Part shown: piece by piece, positions 1 through 8,599 of the stretch
Numbering within the stretch: the first letter of the stretch is position 1
Layout: every line of letters begins with the position of its first letter
Assembly (NCBI GenBank): GCA_012521345.1
Contig: JAAYMN010000021.1
Span: 1-40,680 of the forward strand
Direction of reading: 5' to 3'
Length of the DNA stretch: 40,680 nucleotides
Origin: Bacillota bacterium
Lineage (GTDB): Bacteria; Bacillota; Dethiobacteria; Dethiobacterales; Dethiobacteraceae
Program-made: the position numbers and the translations under genes
Notes under the pieces: generated by a model
Seen by the model: only the letters and a program-made list of their open reading frames with translations
Database searches by the model: none
What the model was told of the DNA's origin: nothing

Positions 1-2186
1 CGCAGGGGCAGAGGCAGCCCTGCCAGCATGGCCAGCAACATGGTCAGAATCTCTCCGGTATTGCAGGCCAAGAGAAAACGAATAAACTTGCGGATATTGT
101 CATAGATGCCGCGCCCTTCCTCCACTGCATTGACAATGGTGGCAAAATTGTCATCTGCCAGCACCATGGCGGCCGCCTCCCTGGTCACATCTGTGCCGCT
201 CTCCCCCATGGCAATACCGATATCGGCCTCCTTGACCGCCGGCGCATCGTTGACTCCGTCTCCCGTCATGGCCACGATATGGTCCCGACGTTTCAGCGCC
301 CGGACAATCCGCAGCTTATGTTCCGGCGTAACCCTGGCATAAACATAAATCTGTTCCACTGCCTGCTCCAGCTCTTTATCCGTCATGGCATCCATTTCAC
401 GCCCTGTCAGCACTTTGCCGTGCCGCGGCAAAAGCTGCAGGGAACGGGCAACTGCTACGGCCGTTGTTTTATGGTCTCCCGTAATCATTACCGTTTTAAT
501 GCCCGCCCTGTGGCATTTGCGGATGGCCGGCTGCACTTCAGGCCGCGGCGGGTCCATCATTCCTAGAAGACCAAGAAAAATCAGGTTTTCTTCCCGGATT
601 TGCCCAGGACCGCCGGTTTGCGGCCTGTAGGCCACCGCCAGGGTGCGCAGCGCCAGTGCCGCCATCTTTTCAAGCTGCTGCAGCACCTCCGCCCGCAGAG
701 TACGGGACAGTTCCACTACCTGCCCTTCATAATAAATCTGCGTGCAGCTCGCCAGGACTATTTCCGGTGCTCCTTTCACATACAGAACCTGCCCGTTTCT
801 GCCCTCATACAAAACGGACATTTTTTTGCGGGTACCGTCAAAAGGCTCTTCCGCAACCCGCCGCAGCTTCTGCTCCAGGTCTTCACGCCAGAGCCCGGCT
901 TTTGCCCCTGCCGCCAGAAGCGCACCTTCCGTCGGATCACCCTGTATTTCCCATGTCGCTTTTTTCTGCCGCCACAGCGGCGCCACCGGCATGCCGCTGC
1001 GGAAAAGCCTGGCGTTATTGCAGAGCACAGCTGCCGTCAGAGCCAGCAGCAAGACCGGTTCGTCCTGCGGCTTGATCTTTTTTCCTTCCCGCATGAAAGT
1101 CCCGTGGGGGACATATCCTTCCCCCTCCACTGTGTAATGCCGCCCGCCGGCCCAGATTTCCCTGACATTCATTTTATTCTGGGTCAGCGTGCCTGTTTTG
1201 TCGGAACAGATGACAGTGGCGCAGCCCAATGTCTCCACCGCCGGCAGGCGCCTGACAATGGCATTCTTTTTCGCCATCCGCTGGACGCCCAGAGCCAGGG
1301 CAATGGTGACAACGGCAGGCAGTCCTTCCGGGATGGCGGCCACAGCCAGGGAAATACCCGCCAGAAACATCCTGTAGAGTTCAAGACCCCGCAAAAGCCC
1401 CAGCAGGATCACCAGGCTGCAGATTGCCAGGCAGCCCGCCACCAGCAGGCGACCCAGCTGCTCCAGGCGCTTCTGCAGCGGCGTCTCCTCTTCTTCCGCT
1501 TCCTGGATTAAGTGGGCTATCCGCCCCATTTGCGTTGCCATGCCGGTTGCCACAACCACACCGCTGCCGTAGCCGCCCACACTCATCGTGCCCATGAAAA
1601 CCATGTTCACGCAATCACCCAGGGCGGGGGACTCTTCCGCCAGCGGTACCGAAGTCTTCATTGCAGGTACTGACTCTCCTGTCAGCGCAGCTTCATTTAC
1701 CAACAGGCCGTGAACCTCCCCCAGGCGGATATCCGCCGGAATACGGTCGCCCGACTCGATCAGCACCATATCGCCGGGAACGACTTCTTCCGCCGGGATT
1801 TCATAACGCATGCCGCCCCGGTATACCTTGGCCGTGGGCGCCGTCAGCTCCCGCAGTGCCTCCAGCGATTTTTCCGCCCGATATTCCTGCAAAAAGCCCA
1901 GCAGGGCATTGAGGATGACAATGCAAATAATGACAATGGCATCGGTGTATTCCCCGAACAGTGCGGAAAGCAGAGTCGCCGCAAGCAATACCAGAACCAT
2001 AAAATCCTGGAACTGCGCAAAAAACAGCAGCACGGGCGAAACCCGCCTTTTCTTTTCCAGTATATTGCGGCCGCTTTGCTTCAGCCTTTGTCTTGCTTCT
2101 TCCGGAGAAAGGCCTGTCTTGCAGTCCGTCTGAAGCTGCCGGCAGACATCCGTAAAAGCCAGTCTGGTCCAGGGCAACTGTTGCAT
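1..2186 (-). CDS. Calcium-transporting P-type ATPase (P2A-like), 3' end outside window
   Basis: Cation pump that hydrolyses ATP through an aspartyl-phosphate intermediate to export cations, most likely Ca2+, across the membrane. About 728 residues are in the window; the family is usually about 890-920, so the last transmembrane helices lie beyond base 1. Visible in order: N-terminal cation-ATPase domain, first membrane helices around residues 50-100, actuator-domain TGES loop, PEGLP in helix 4 (typical of SERCA-like Ca2+ pumps), phosphorylation motif DKTGTLT with Asp329, and hinge motif TGDGVNDAP near residue 640. The ATG at 2184-2186 follows GAGGTGAT. It is divergent from rqcH. Family is firm; the ion is inferred from PEGLP and could be Mn2+ or another divalent cation. 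Confidence 0.93.
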   Translation of the reverse strand, partial: MQQLPWTRLAFTDVCRQLQTDCKTGLSPEEARQRLKQSGRNILEKKRRVSPVLLFFAQFQDFMVLVLLAATLLSALFGEYTDAIVIICIVILNALLGFLQEYRAEKSLEALRELTAPTAKVYRGGMRYEIPAEEVVPGDMVLIESGDRIPADIRLGEVHGLLVNEAALTGESVPAMKTSVPLAEESPALGDCVNMVFMGTMSVGGYGSGVVVATGMATQMGRIAHLIQEAEEEETPLQKRLEQLGRLLVAGCLAICSLVILLGLLRGLELYRMFLAGISLAVAAIPEGLPAVVTIALALGVQRMAKKNAIVRRLPAVETLGCATVICSDKTGTLTQNKMNVREIWAGGRHYTVEGEGYVPHGTFMREGKKIKPQDEPVLLLALTAAVLCNNARLFRSGMPVAPLWRQKKATWEIQGDPTEGALLAAGAKAGLWREDLEQKLRRVAEEPFDGTRKKMSVLYEGRNGQVLYVKGAPEIVLASCTQIYYEGQVVELSRTLRAEVLQQLEKMAALALRTLAVAYRPQTGGPGQIREENLIFLGLLGMMDPPRPEVQPAIRKCHRAGIKTVMITGDHKTTAVAVARSLQLLPRHGKVLTGREMDAMTDKELEQAVEQIYVYARVTPEHKLRIVRALKRRDHIVAMTGDGVNDAPAVKEADIGIAMGESGTDVTREAAAMVLADDNFATIVNAVEEGRGIYDNIRKFIRFLLACNTGEILTMLLAMLAGLPLPL

Positions 2187-2277
2187 CCGATCACCTCATG
2201 CCGTTATTCTCTTCACGCCATTTATATGGTGCGGCACGGCAAAAAAGCACCGCCCGGGACAAGTTTTCCTGCTTTTC

Positions 2278-2307
2278 TTGCCTTTCCGCCCCGCCTGCTG
2301 GTATACT
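2278..2307 (+). promoter_or_regulatory. Sigma-A-type promoter for rqcH
   Basis: TTGCCT (2278-2283) and TATACT (2302-2307) are separated by 18 bases. A TG one base upstream of the -10 gives an extended -10 element. It lies 29 bases before the rqcH ATG. Only seen in sequence; strength is not known. Confidence 0.6.
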
Positions 2308-2335
2308 GAAGATGCATAAAAAGGGGGCAGCAAAA

Positions 2336-4072
2336 ATGGCTTTTGACGGCGCCACGATGTATCTTGTCCGCCGTGAACTCCAGGAATTGTTGACAGAGGC
2401 CAGAGTGGAAAAAATAATGCAGCCTGACAAACTGACAATCATCCTGCAGCTGCGCAAAAATTATACTTCCCACCAGTTGCTCCTGTCAGCCGATCCGCGC
2501 CTGGCACGCATTCACCTTCACCAGGGAAAAACAGAAAACCCGCCTGTACCGCCTGCTTTTTGCATGCTGCTGCGCAAGCATCTCGCGGGAGCACGGCTGC
2601 TCTCCGTTGAACAGGAAGGTCTGGAGCGGGTCATGACCTTTGTCTTTCAGGCATATGACGAATTTGGCATCCCGGCAGAAAAAAAGCTGATTTGCGAAAT
2701 TATGGGCAAGCACTCAAACCTGATTTTGGCCAAAGCCGGCCCAAAACAGCAGGCTACGGTTCTGGGCAGCATTAAAGCCGTAAATGAAGAGATGAGCCGC
2801 TACCGTGTAGTTCTGCCCGGTGCGCCGTACTACCCGCCGCCGGCCCAGCATAAACTTGACCTTTTCACCGTGGATGAAGAGCAGCTCGCGGAGGCTTTTG
2901 CCGGCATGGAAAACGTTTCGCCCGGCCAGGCGCTCGTCCGGGCAGTCCTGGGTATCGGCAAGGACTTAGCTGCAGAAATCGTCTCCCGCTGCTGTCCGCA
3001 GGGGGCGGAACACCCGCTGGAGATTGTCCGGCCGCTTGCCATAACCCTGCGGGAGGTGGCCGCCCGTCTTGCATCCGGCCGGATAACACCTTCCGTTACC
3101 TGCCGGCCCGGAGAAAAGCCGCAGCTTTATCTATTGTCACCCGCTACTGCTGACGATCCGGCCGCCGCCGGCTTTTCCTCCATCAATGCGGCTCTTGCCG
3201 CCTATTACGATTTACTTGCCATGCAAGAGGAAGAAACTGCTCTGAGGCGGCAGCTGCTGCAGCTTGTTCGCAGCGAAATAAGCTGTACGGAAAAAAAGCT
3301 TAAACTGCAGGAAGCAGAATTGCAGGAGATGGAAAATGCCGATCGTTACCGCATCTTCGGCGAACTGCTGACCGCCGGCCTGCATTTGCTAAAAACCGGC
3401 ATGGACAAGGCGGAAGTACCCAACTATTATGATGAAGCTGCGAGCAGCATTGTTATCCCGCTGGAGCCGTCACTTTCCCCGCAGGAAAACGCCCAGCGCT
3501 ATTTTAAAAAATACAGGAAACTGCGCGACGGAAGGCAGATCCTGGAGCGCCGGGTGCATGAGACCAGGGAGGATTTGGCTTACCTGGAATCGCTCCTTGT
3601 TGCCGCCACCCATGCCGACCTGCCGGGGCTCTTGGAAATCCGGGAGGAAATGGAGCAGGCGGGGCTCATACAAAAAAAAGATAGAAAAAAAGCGCCCGCC
3701 AATTTGGTTTCGCAGCCGCTCCATTTCCGCTCTCCCGACGGTATTGACATTTTTGTCGGCAGAAACAACAGGCAAAATGACCGGCTTACCCTGCGGACGG
3801 CGCAGAAAGAATATATCTGGCTGCATGTGAAGGGTCTGCCCGGCTCCCATGTAATTGTCTGCCACACGGACCCGCCTGCCGCCACCCTTGCCGCAGCAGC
3901 ATCGCTGGCGGCAGGGTACAGCAAGGCGGCGGCTTCCGCCAATGTACCTGTTGACTATACAAAAGTAAAATACGTGAAAAAGCCTAAGGGCGCCAAACCG
4001 GGCATGGTCATCTACACCAACCAGAAGACAGTTTACGTAACACCGAAACAGACTTTGGCGGCAGAAGCTTAA
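2336..4072 (+). CDS. rqcH: RqcH/NFACT family ribosome quality control protein (Rqc2 homologue, formerly FbpA)
   Basis: A 578-residue protein of the NFACT family, which binds obstructed 50S subunits carrying peptidyl-tRNA and recruits tRNA-Ala to add C-terminal alanine tails that mark stalled peptides for degradation. The N-terminus MAFDG matches the family start, followed by the NFACT-N region, a central helical/coiled-coil part (roughly residues 300-430, rich in Glu/Lys) and the C-terminal NFACT-R domain (about 450-560) with the FRSPDG..I.VGRNNRQND and WLHVKGLPGSHV signatures. ATG 2336 was chosen over upstream in-frame starts because AAGGGGG ends 8 bases before it and because of homology. 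Older annotations call this a fibronectin-binding protein. Its end overlaps the convergent small gene by four bases. Confidence 0.93.
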   Translation: MAFDGATMYLVRRELQELLTEARVEKIMQPDKLTIILQLRKNYTSHQLLLSADPRLARIHLHQGKTENPPVPPAFCMLLRKHLAGARLLSVEQEGLERVMTFVFQAYDEFGIPAEKKLICEIMGKHSNLILAKAGPKQQATVLGSIKAVNEEMSRYRVVLPGAPYYPPPAQHKLDLFTVDEEQLAEAFAGMENVSPGQALVRAVLGIGKDLAAEIVSRCCPQGAEHPLEIVRPLAITLREVAARLASGRITPSVTCRPGEKPQLYLLSPATADDPAAAGFSSINAALAAYYDLLAMQEEETALRRQLLQLVRSEISCTEKKLKLQEAELQEMENADRYRIFGELLTAGLHLLKTGMDKAEVPNYYDEAASSIVIPLEPSLSPQENAQRYFKKYRKLRDGRQILERRVHETREDLAYLESLLVAATHADLPGLLEIREEMEQAGLIQKKDRKKAPANLVSQPLHFRSPDGIDIFVGRNNRQNDRLTLRTAQKEYIWLHVKGLPGSHVIVCHTDPPAATLAAAASLAAGYSKAAASANVPVDYTKVKYVKKPKGAKPGMVIYTNQKTVYVTPKQTLAAEA

Positions 4073-4374
4073 CTTTTGCAGGAGGGGCGCTCCAGTTGGC
4101 TAATCCGGTAACGGATGGCTGCGTCCAGGATGACAGTCCCCTCTTTTTCAACGATGCGCACCATGCCGACAACACCGTTTTTTTCCCCGCACCAGGCAAG
4201 GTACTTTTCAACAAACTGCTGTGCACCAGCCTCGCTGAAAGGCTGTTCGTGCCCGGCCAAAACCTCCAGGTAGGTTTCCCTGGGTACCTGCAGAATCCGG
4301 TGCGTTACCTGGAATATTTCCCCGCTCACCTTATGTTCCTGGACATTGGCAAAGGGGGAAGAATTTCTTTCCAC
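4069..4374 (-). CDS. Hypothetical protein, 101 residues, convergent with rqcH
   Basis: I do not recognise a family. The product is soluble and mixed alpha/beta, with no signal peptide or membrane segment. The C-terminal half (GVVGMVRIVEKEGTVILDAAIRYRI) looks like two beta strands, and there are two Cys. The GTG at 4372-4374 is preferred over the GTG at 4383 because GGGGTG then sits six bases upstream. The stop overlaps the rqcH stop region on the other strand. The coding-like composition and ribosome site support a real gene; function is unknown. Confidence 0.6.
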   Translation of the reverse strand: MERNSSPFANVQEHKVSGEIFQVTHRILQVPRETYLEVLAGHEQPFSEAGAQQFVEKYLAWCGEKNGVVGMVRIVEKEGTVILDAAIRYRISQLERPSCKS

Positions 4375-4554
4375 AATATTCACCCCGCTATTGATTTCTC
4401 TTGGCTTATTTTGCCCTGCTTTTAGGAAGCAATAACATCTTCCCCGGCATCCACAGTTTTCAATAAGTAAAGCAGCTTTTTACCTGCTCCGGCAGCACCG
4501 CATATTTCACCCGTAAAATGTACAGATTAGGGAAAAAAGGAGGTGCTGCTTGCC

Positions 4555-4737
4555 ATGACAACTTTCCACTGGATTCACATTATTGTCGGCGCGTGGCTGG
4601 CCTTTGTCAACTTTATTCCCGTTCTGGATGAGAGGATGCTTATGATCAATAATGCGGTCATCGGCATTATCGTCGCCATCTATAATGCCTATTTCCTCTT
4701 CGCCAAGGACAATACGGATGTAAAAAACAAAAACTGA
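4555..4737 (+). CDS. Small membrane protein, 60 residues, resembling half of an SPW-repeat protein
   Basis: Two predicted hydrophobic helices (about residues 5-23 and 34-51) separated by a short polar loop with DER. The aromatic/Gly pattern (HWIHIIVGAWLAF) resembles one unit of SPW-repeat membrane proteins, though I am not certain of this. ATG 4555 follows a strong AAGGAGG at 4538-4544; an in-frame GTG at 4543 lies inside that site and is rejected. The tail is polar (KDNTDVKNKN). A clear terminator follows 10 bases after the stop, so this is likely a single-gene unit. Function unknown. Confidence 0.7.
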   Translation: MTTFHWIHIIVGAWLAFVNFIPVLDERMLMINNAVIGIIVAIYNAYFLFAKDNTDVKNKN

Positions 4738-4747
4738 TTTCTTGCAA

Positions 4748-4777
4748 AAGCGTGTTCCGGCAGGGGCACGCTTTTTT
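4748..4777 (+). terminator. Rho-independent terminator after the 60-residue membrane protein
   Basis: AAGCGTG (4748-4754) pairs with CACGCTT (4767-4773), 12-base loop, then a run of T. Confidence 0.8.
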
Positions 4778-4832
4778 CCTGCCGCATAAACAATTTTGTA
4801 CTTAAGCATACTACCTCTAAAGAGGTGAGACA

Positions 4833-4967
4833 ATGAACGAAATAAAAAACCGGGAAAATGACCTGGCTGCGGCAGCTGTCAAATACGGCGCCTGGCTGCT
4901 CGGCCTGATTATTGTTCTTTATTTTTTAGCCCGCAATGTATTCCCTTTTATCCGGAGCCTGTTCTGA
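4833..4967 (+). CDS. Small single-pass membrane protein, 44 residues
   Basis: The ORF begins ATG at 4833, eight bases after GAGGTGA, and ends TGA at 4965-4967. The product has a charged N-terminus (MNEIKNREND), one hydrophobic helix (about residues 19-34, YGAWLLGLIIVLYFLA) and a short basic/aromatic tail (RNVFPFIRSLF). No family recognised. The ribosome site lies in a short inverted repeat (ACCTC-TAAA-GAGGT, 4813-4826). Small single-helix proteins of this type often associate with larger membrane complexes, but nothing nearby shows a partner. Confidence 0.65.
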   Translation: MNEIKNRENDLAAAAVKYGAWLLGLIIVLYFLARNVFPFIRSLF

Positions 4968-5017
4968 GAGGTGACGCTTCCCGCCGCAAAAAAGCCGCTT
5001 TTGTCTTGGCCTTCCCC

Positions 5018-5194
5018 TTAGGGGCAGTGCGGCTGGCAGCGCCGGATAATCTCCACTTTTTCCACTGTACAACCTTCTACCTGCAGTTTTTGCAGCAGTG
5101 TATCCAGTTCTTCCTTTTGCATGCTTTTATAAATCCCCGCCCTCTTTCCCGCAGGGGTGACATAGGTAATAATGTATTCAAAACTGTGTTTCAT
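5018..5194 (-). CDS. Hypothetical protein, 58 residues
   Basis: Unrecognised small soluble protein. Start ATG at 5194 follows AGGTGGGG on the minus strand; an in-frame GTG three codons upstream lies inside that site. The product is beta-strand-rich at the start (FEYIITYVTPAGKRAGIY), then an amphipathic helix (QKEELDTLLQKLQ), and ends in CQPHCP, with Cys and His that might bind metal. It lies convergent to the 44-residue membrane ORF. Codon usage and ribosome site support a real gene; the role is unknown. Confidence 0.55.
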   Translation of the reverse strand: MKHSFEYIITYVTPAGKRAGIYKSMQKEELDTLLQKLQVEGCTVEKVEIIRRCQPHCP

Positions 5195-5324
5195 GAACCC
5201 CACCTGTCGTCATTTGTTGCATGGTACCAGTTATACTTTATGACAGGCAGGCGGCCTTGTTCTTGCAAAACTATTAAAAAGCTTCAGCCATTGGAATCCC
5301 GCCTGCCGGCGGGGGTGCGAGGAC

Positions 5325-5364
5325 AAAAAGGCTGCAGCGAAAGATGTTTCGCTGCAGCCTTTTT
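5325..5364 (-). terminator. Bidirectional terminator downstream of the aldehyde oxidoreductase
   Basis: A near-perfect long stem (GGCTGCAGCGAAA against TTTCGCTGCAGCC) with loop GATG, flanked by A5 on the left and T5 on the right. It works in principle on both strands. It lies 28 bases past the stop of the minus-strand oxidoreductase. Confidence 0.88.
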
Positions 5365-5392
5365 CCGTATGCGGAGCAAATCCGGGGAAGGA

Positions 5393-6946
5393 TTAAATCG
5401 GATTTCTCTTGATTTCTTCCAGTTCCTCTTCAAAATCGGAACCGAGATAGTATTTTTCAGGCTTCAATTCTTCACCGCGCTGCTTGGCCTCCCAGGCAGC
5501 CTTGACCTTGTCGGGCGTTGCCGGCAGCTCGTAGATGCGGACGCCGCAGGCATTGTTGATGGCGTTGATGACAGCCATATGGCCGGAGCATTGGAAGCAC
5601 TCGGAGCAGCCGCAGGAGCCGTGCGGTCCGTTCTTGCGCGGATTGTCTTCCACCAGGATGACGTTGAAATCATCGGGAATGTCGAGAATGGTGGGAATGC
5701 CGCAGCCGGCCATGTTGCCGTGTTTCTTCTGCGCTTCATATTCCTCGGTGAGAGCGAAGCCGATGCTGTGGGACAGGCCGCCGTAACCCTGGCCTTCTAC
5801 GGCAAGGCGGTTGCCGACAGTACCTACGTCAGCGATAGTGGTGTATCTCAACACCTGGGTCTTGCCGGTGTTGACATCCACTTCCACCAGCGCCACGTTT
5901 ACACAATACATATAGGTCGGGTTCTTTTCGCCTTCGCCGGTGTTGGGATCCAGCCCGGGCGGCAGGCCTATGTTGAACTGGTCATAATGGCCGACATACT
6001 TGGTGGGGATGCCTTCTGCGACCATTTCCTCATAAGTACGGTAGGTGCCGTCCGGCTTGCGCATGGCGGCAATCAGCTTATTGGCGGCGTCAATGGTGGC
6101 GTTGCCCGCCATGTAGTGGGAGCGGCTGGCGGCGGCAAGGCCGGTATCGGGGCAGGTCTTGCTGTCGTTCATCACCAGCTTAATTTGTTCCGGCTTGACT
6201 CCCAGCGGTTCCAGGGCTTTTACGGCATGAGTCAGGGCGCCGATATCGCCGCCTTGTCCCATGTCTTCCCAGGTGCTGTAATGGGTGAATGTTCCGTCGG
6301 GATTCAGCTCAAGGGCAACCTCGGCCCAGTCAAACATGCCGATGGTTATAATGAATCCGCCCATGCTGATGCCCACACCCACATGCCTGCCTTGAGCCTT
6401 GGCAGCTTCCGCCTCTGCCTTGTACTGGTCATAGACGGGTTTGATTTTCTCCAGCAGGGCGGGATAGACATAGTCATGGTAGGGACGGCTGTTGATCGCC
6501 AGATCGCCGGGCCGGGCCGCATTGATATAACGGAACTCCCACGGGTCAATGCCCGCTTTTTCCGCCAGCATATCAATCAGTGCTTCCGTGGTGGTGTAGA
6601 TCTGCGGAGCACCGAAGCCACGGTAGGCAATGTTGAAGGCATGGTTGGTGGCACCGCCGCGGGCAAGCGCCCTGATCTTGGGAATGTTGTAGCCGTGGAA
6701 ACCGACGGAAACCAGGTTGTTGAAGATCTTGGAAGCTACAACGCCATAGGCGCCGTGGTCCAAAGCCACATCATACTCGGCGGCAATGATCTTACCGTTT
6801 TCATCGCAGGCAATTCGGCCGTTGGCAAAGGTGGCCGACCGCTTGCCGCTTATATGGTTGAATTCCTCATAGCTCAAGGTGAGGGTAACGGGCATGTTCA
6901 GGTTCTGGACGGCAGTAACTGCCAGCGCATAAGTCTGCGCACCGAC
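5393..6946 (-). pseudogene. Aldehyde oxidoreductase (MOP-type molybdoenzyme), C-terminal part after an in-frame TAA
   Basis: This is the molybdenum half of the enzyme begun at 8227, in the same reading frame but behind a TAA at 6947-6949. It holds the large Mo-pterin-binding domains of the xanthine oxidase family. The segment starting VGAQTYALAV continues directly from the GGSFGY motif before the stop, where Desulfovibrio gigas MOP has GGTFGYK. The catalytic Glu aligned with D. gigas Glu869 is codon 876 of the joined frame. It lies in an unusual Cys-rich loop, CGCSECFQC. No ribosome site precedes the first ATG (6895), so separate translation is unlikely. Apart from the stop the frame is intact for 518 codons, which suggests a recent nonsense change, readthrough or a sequencing error. 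Confidence 0.8.
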
Positions 6947-8227
6947 TTAATAGCCGAAGGAGCCGCCCACGGTGTTCAGGATCATGCGGATGTTTTCCTT
7001 GGGAATGCCGCAGGCGTTGGAAACGGCCTCGATGCCCTCTGTTATGGCCTGTGATTTGCAGAGGATGGTCATCATGCCGTCTTCGCCGATATAAGCCTGG
7101 ACGACATCCGGTTCAAGGGGCAGGTGGGGCTCATGCTGCGAATGGAAGCTGCCTTCCACCACATATGCCGCATTGTCGAAGTCTTCATCGCTGACTTCGC
7201 CCTTGAAAAGGGGCTGCTTCAAATAATAGTTGGGCAGGTTTTCATGGAGCTGGATGGCATTCGGCATAACTGCTTCGGGGAAGGTCATGTATGCCGGCAA
7301 TATTTCAAGATGCTGCTTGACTTTCTTGGCCGCCTCGCGGGCATGCTCTTCCGTATCGGCAGCAACCAGGGCGACCACATCGCCGCGGCGGTTGATTTTC
7401 TTGCCGGCGATAACCGGGAATTCGGTAATGCCGCTGCCCATCCGGCGTGGGGTAACGGCCGGCGCATCAAGGTTGTTGGTACCCTTAACGTCCTTGGCGG
7501 TCATTACTTTATAAACGCCAGGCATTTTCTCCGCTTCTGACACGTCAATCTCGATAATCCTGGCGTGAGGTACTTCAGAAATAACCACCGCCAGGTGCGC
7601 CACGCCTTCGGGCAGTTTGTGCTTGACATCATCGCCGTAGTCGGCAAGACCGCACACCTTGGCCAGGGCGCTCGGCCGCGGGTAGCGGGAACCGTAAATG
7701 CCCTTTTCTTCCTCAAACTTATAGGTAATGTCTTCCATGGTTGCTTCACCGCGCATTACTTTGGCGGCGGCCATTACGGCATCGACAATAGGCTTGTACC
7801 CGGTGCAGCGGCAGATATTCCTGTGCTTGGCAAACCACTCGCGCACTTCCTCGCGGGTGGGGTTCGGGTTTTCAGACAGTAGCCCGTATGCAGAAATAAT
7901 AAAGCCCGGAGAACAGAAGCCGCACTGGACAGCACCGTATGTAATCCAAGCCTGCTGCAGGGGATGCAGGTGCTGAGGCGTGCCAATGCCCTCAATGGTG
8001 AGGACCTTGCTGTATTCCGGGACATCCTTCATTCTTTTCGTGCAGGAGCGGACTACTTTGCCGTCAAGCAGGACAGAGCAGGCCCCGCAGACACCGGTAC
8101 CGCAGCCGACCTTGACGCCCGTCAGGCCCATCCTGCGCAGGACTTTTGCCAGCGAGTCCTTTTCCGGGTTGTAAACGACAGCCCTGTCAACGCCGTTGAT
8201 GTTTAAAACCTTCCTGTCCAGTCTCAA
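6947..8227 (-). CDS. Aldehyde oxidoreductase (MOP-type), N-terminal iron-sulfur part, ends at in-frame TAA
   Basis: The first 426 residues of a xanthine-oxidase-family aldehyde oxidoreductase like D. gigas MOP, which oxidises aldehydes to acids with a Mo-pterin cytosine dinucleotide cofactor. Residues 1-75 are a plant-ferredoxin-type [2Fe-2S] domain with Cys42, 47, 50 and 62. Residues 80-155 carry the second [2Fe-2S] site (Cys102, 105, 139, 141). Residues from about 180 start the Mo domains (YPRPSALAKV...). The TTG start at 8225-8227 follows AAGGGTGG. A good promoter lies 59 bases upstream, so the gene has its own transcript. The full joined frame would be about 944 codons, close to the family (907 in D. 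gigas). As written the product stops just after GGSFGY and would lack most of the Mo site. Confidence 0.88.
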   Translation of the reverse strand: MRLDRKVLNINGVDRAVVYNPEKDSLAKVLRRMGLTGVKVGCGTGVCGACSVLLDGKVVRSCTKRMKDVPEYSKVLTIEGIGTPQHLHPLQQAWITYGAVQCGFCSPGFIISAYGLLSENPNPTREEVREWFAKHRNICRCTGYKPIVDAVMAAAKVMRGEATMEDITYKFEEEKGIYGSRYPRPSALAKVCGLADYGDDVKHKLPEGVAHLAVVISEVPHARIIEIDVSEAEKMPGVYKVMTAKDVKGTNNLDAPAVTPRRMGSGITEFPVIAGKKINRRGDVVALVAADTEEHAREAAKKVKQHLEILPAYMTFPEAVMPNAIQLHENLPNYYLKQPLFKGEVSDEDFDNAAYVVEGSFHSQHEPHLPLEPDVVQAYIGEDGMMTILCKSQAITEGIEAVSNACGIPKENIRMILNTVGGSFGY

Positions 8228-8285
8228 CTATACCACCCTTTCTCTTTTACGTTCTCCTGAATAGCAAGTATTGTCAGTCAAGTCA

Positions 8286-8315
8286 ATTATAAGGATAAAA
8301 CTACTTGTATGTCAA
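8286..8315 (-). promoter_or_regulatory. Consensus sigma-A promoter for the aldehyde oxidoreductase
   Basis: On the minus strand a perfect TTGACA (8310-8315) and a perfect TATAAT (8286-8291) are separated by 18 bases. It is one of the best promoters in the window, so the interrupted gene should still be transcribed strongly. A GC-rich inverted repeat without a T-run (8338-8345 with 8371-8378) lies just upstream. Confidence 0.8.
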
Positions 8316-8396
8316 TACAAGCAGGATGCTGGATCGTCCGCAGCCACCCGTCGTCAAATTGCCCGCAGGCGGCTGCGGTAAAGTAAGCAGTTTAAA

Positions 8397-8594
8397 TTAT
8401 TTGTCTTCAAGCTCTTCTTCCAGTTCGGCAATCCTTCCTTCAGCCAGTTCCTTGCTGATATAAACCTGTCCGCACTCCGGGCAGGAAGGCACATCATGAG
8501 AGAAGGTATGGCCGAGGTAAGTGAATATCACCTTTTGCGGCACCAGTTCTTTTTGGCATTTCCCGCATTTCCATTTTCTTTCCTTGTCGGTCAC
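8397..8594 (-). CDS. Small zinc-ribbon-like redox-associated protein, 65 residues
   Basis: Two CxxC pairs (KCGKCQ near residue 10 and SCPECG near residue 40) make a zinc-ribbon or rubredoxin-like metal site, followed by an acidic helix (LAEGRIAELEEELEDK). The GTG at 8592-8594 is chosen because GGAGGAGG lies about ten bases upstream; the longer frame upstream is inside the neighbouring gene. The 749-residue flavin/Fe-S protein stops 5 bases before it, so the two are co-transcribed. From memory, small two-CxxC proteins of this kind occur beside MOP-type aldehyde oxidoreductases in Desulfovibrio and clostridia (DVU_1557-like). That link is recollection, not tested here. Confidence 0.75.
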   Translation of the reverse strand: MTDKERKWKCGKCQKELVPQKVIFTYLGHTFSHDVPSCPECGQVYISKELAEGRIAELEEELEDK

Positions 8595-8599
8595 GGCAA

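Noticed and set aside
600-1511. A 303-codon plus-strand frame opposite the P-type ATPase
   Set aside because: Antisense to DKTGTLT-containing coding sequence; composition is not protein-like.
5006-7054. A 682-codon plus-strand open frame opposite the aldehyde oxidoreductase
   Set aside because: It is the mirror of GC-rich coding sequence. Its translation is low-complexity His/Gly/Val-rich, it has no ribosome site, and the minus strand carries clear family motifs.
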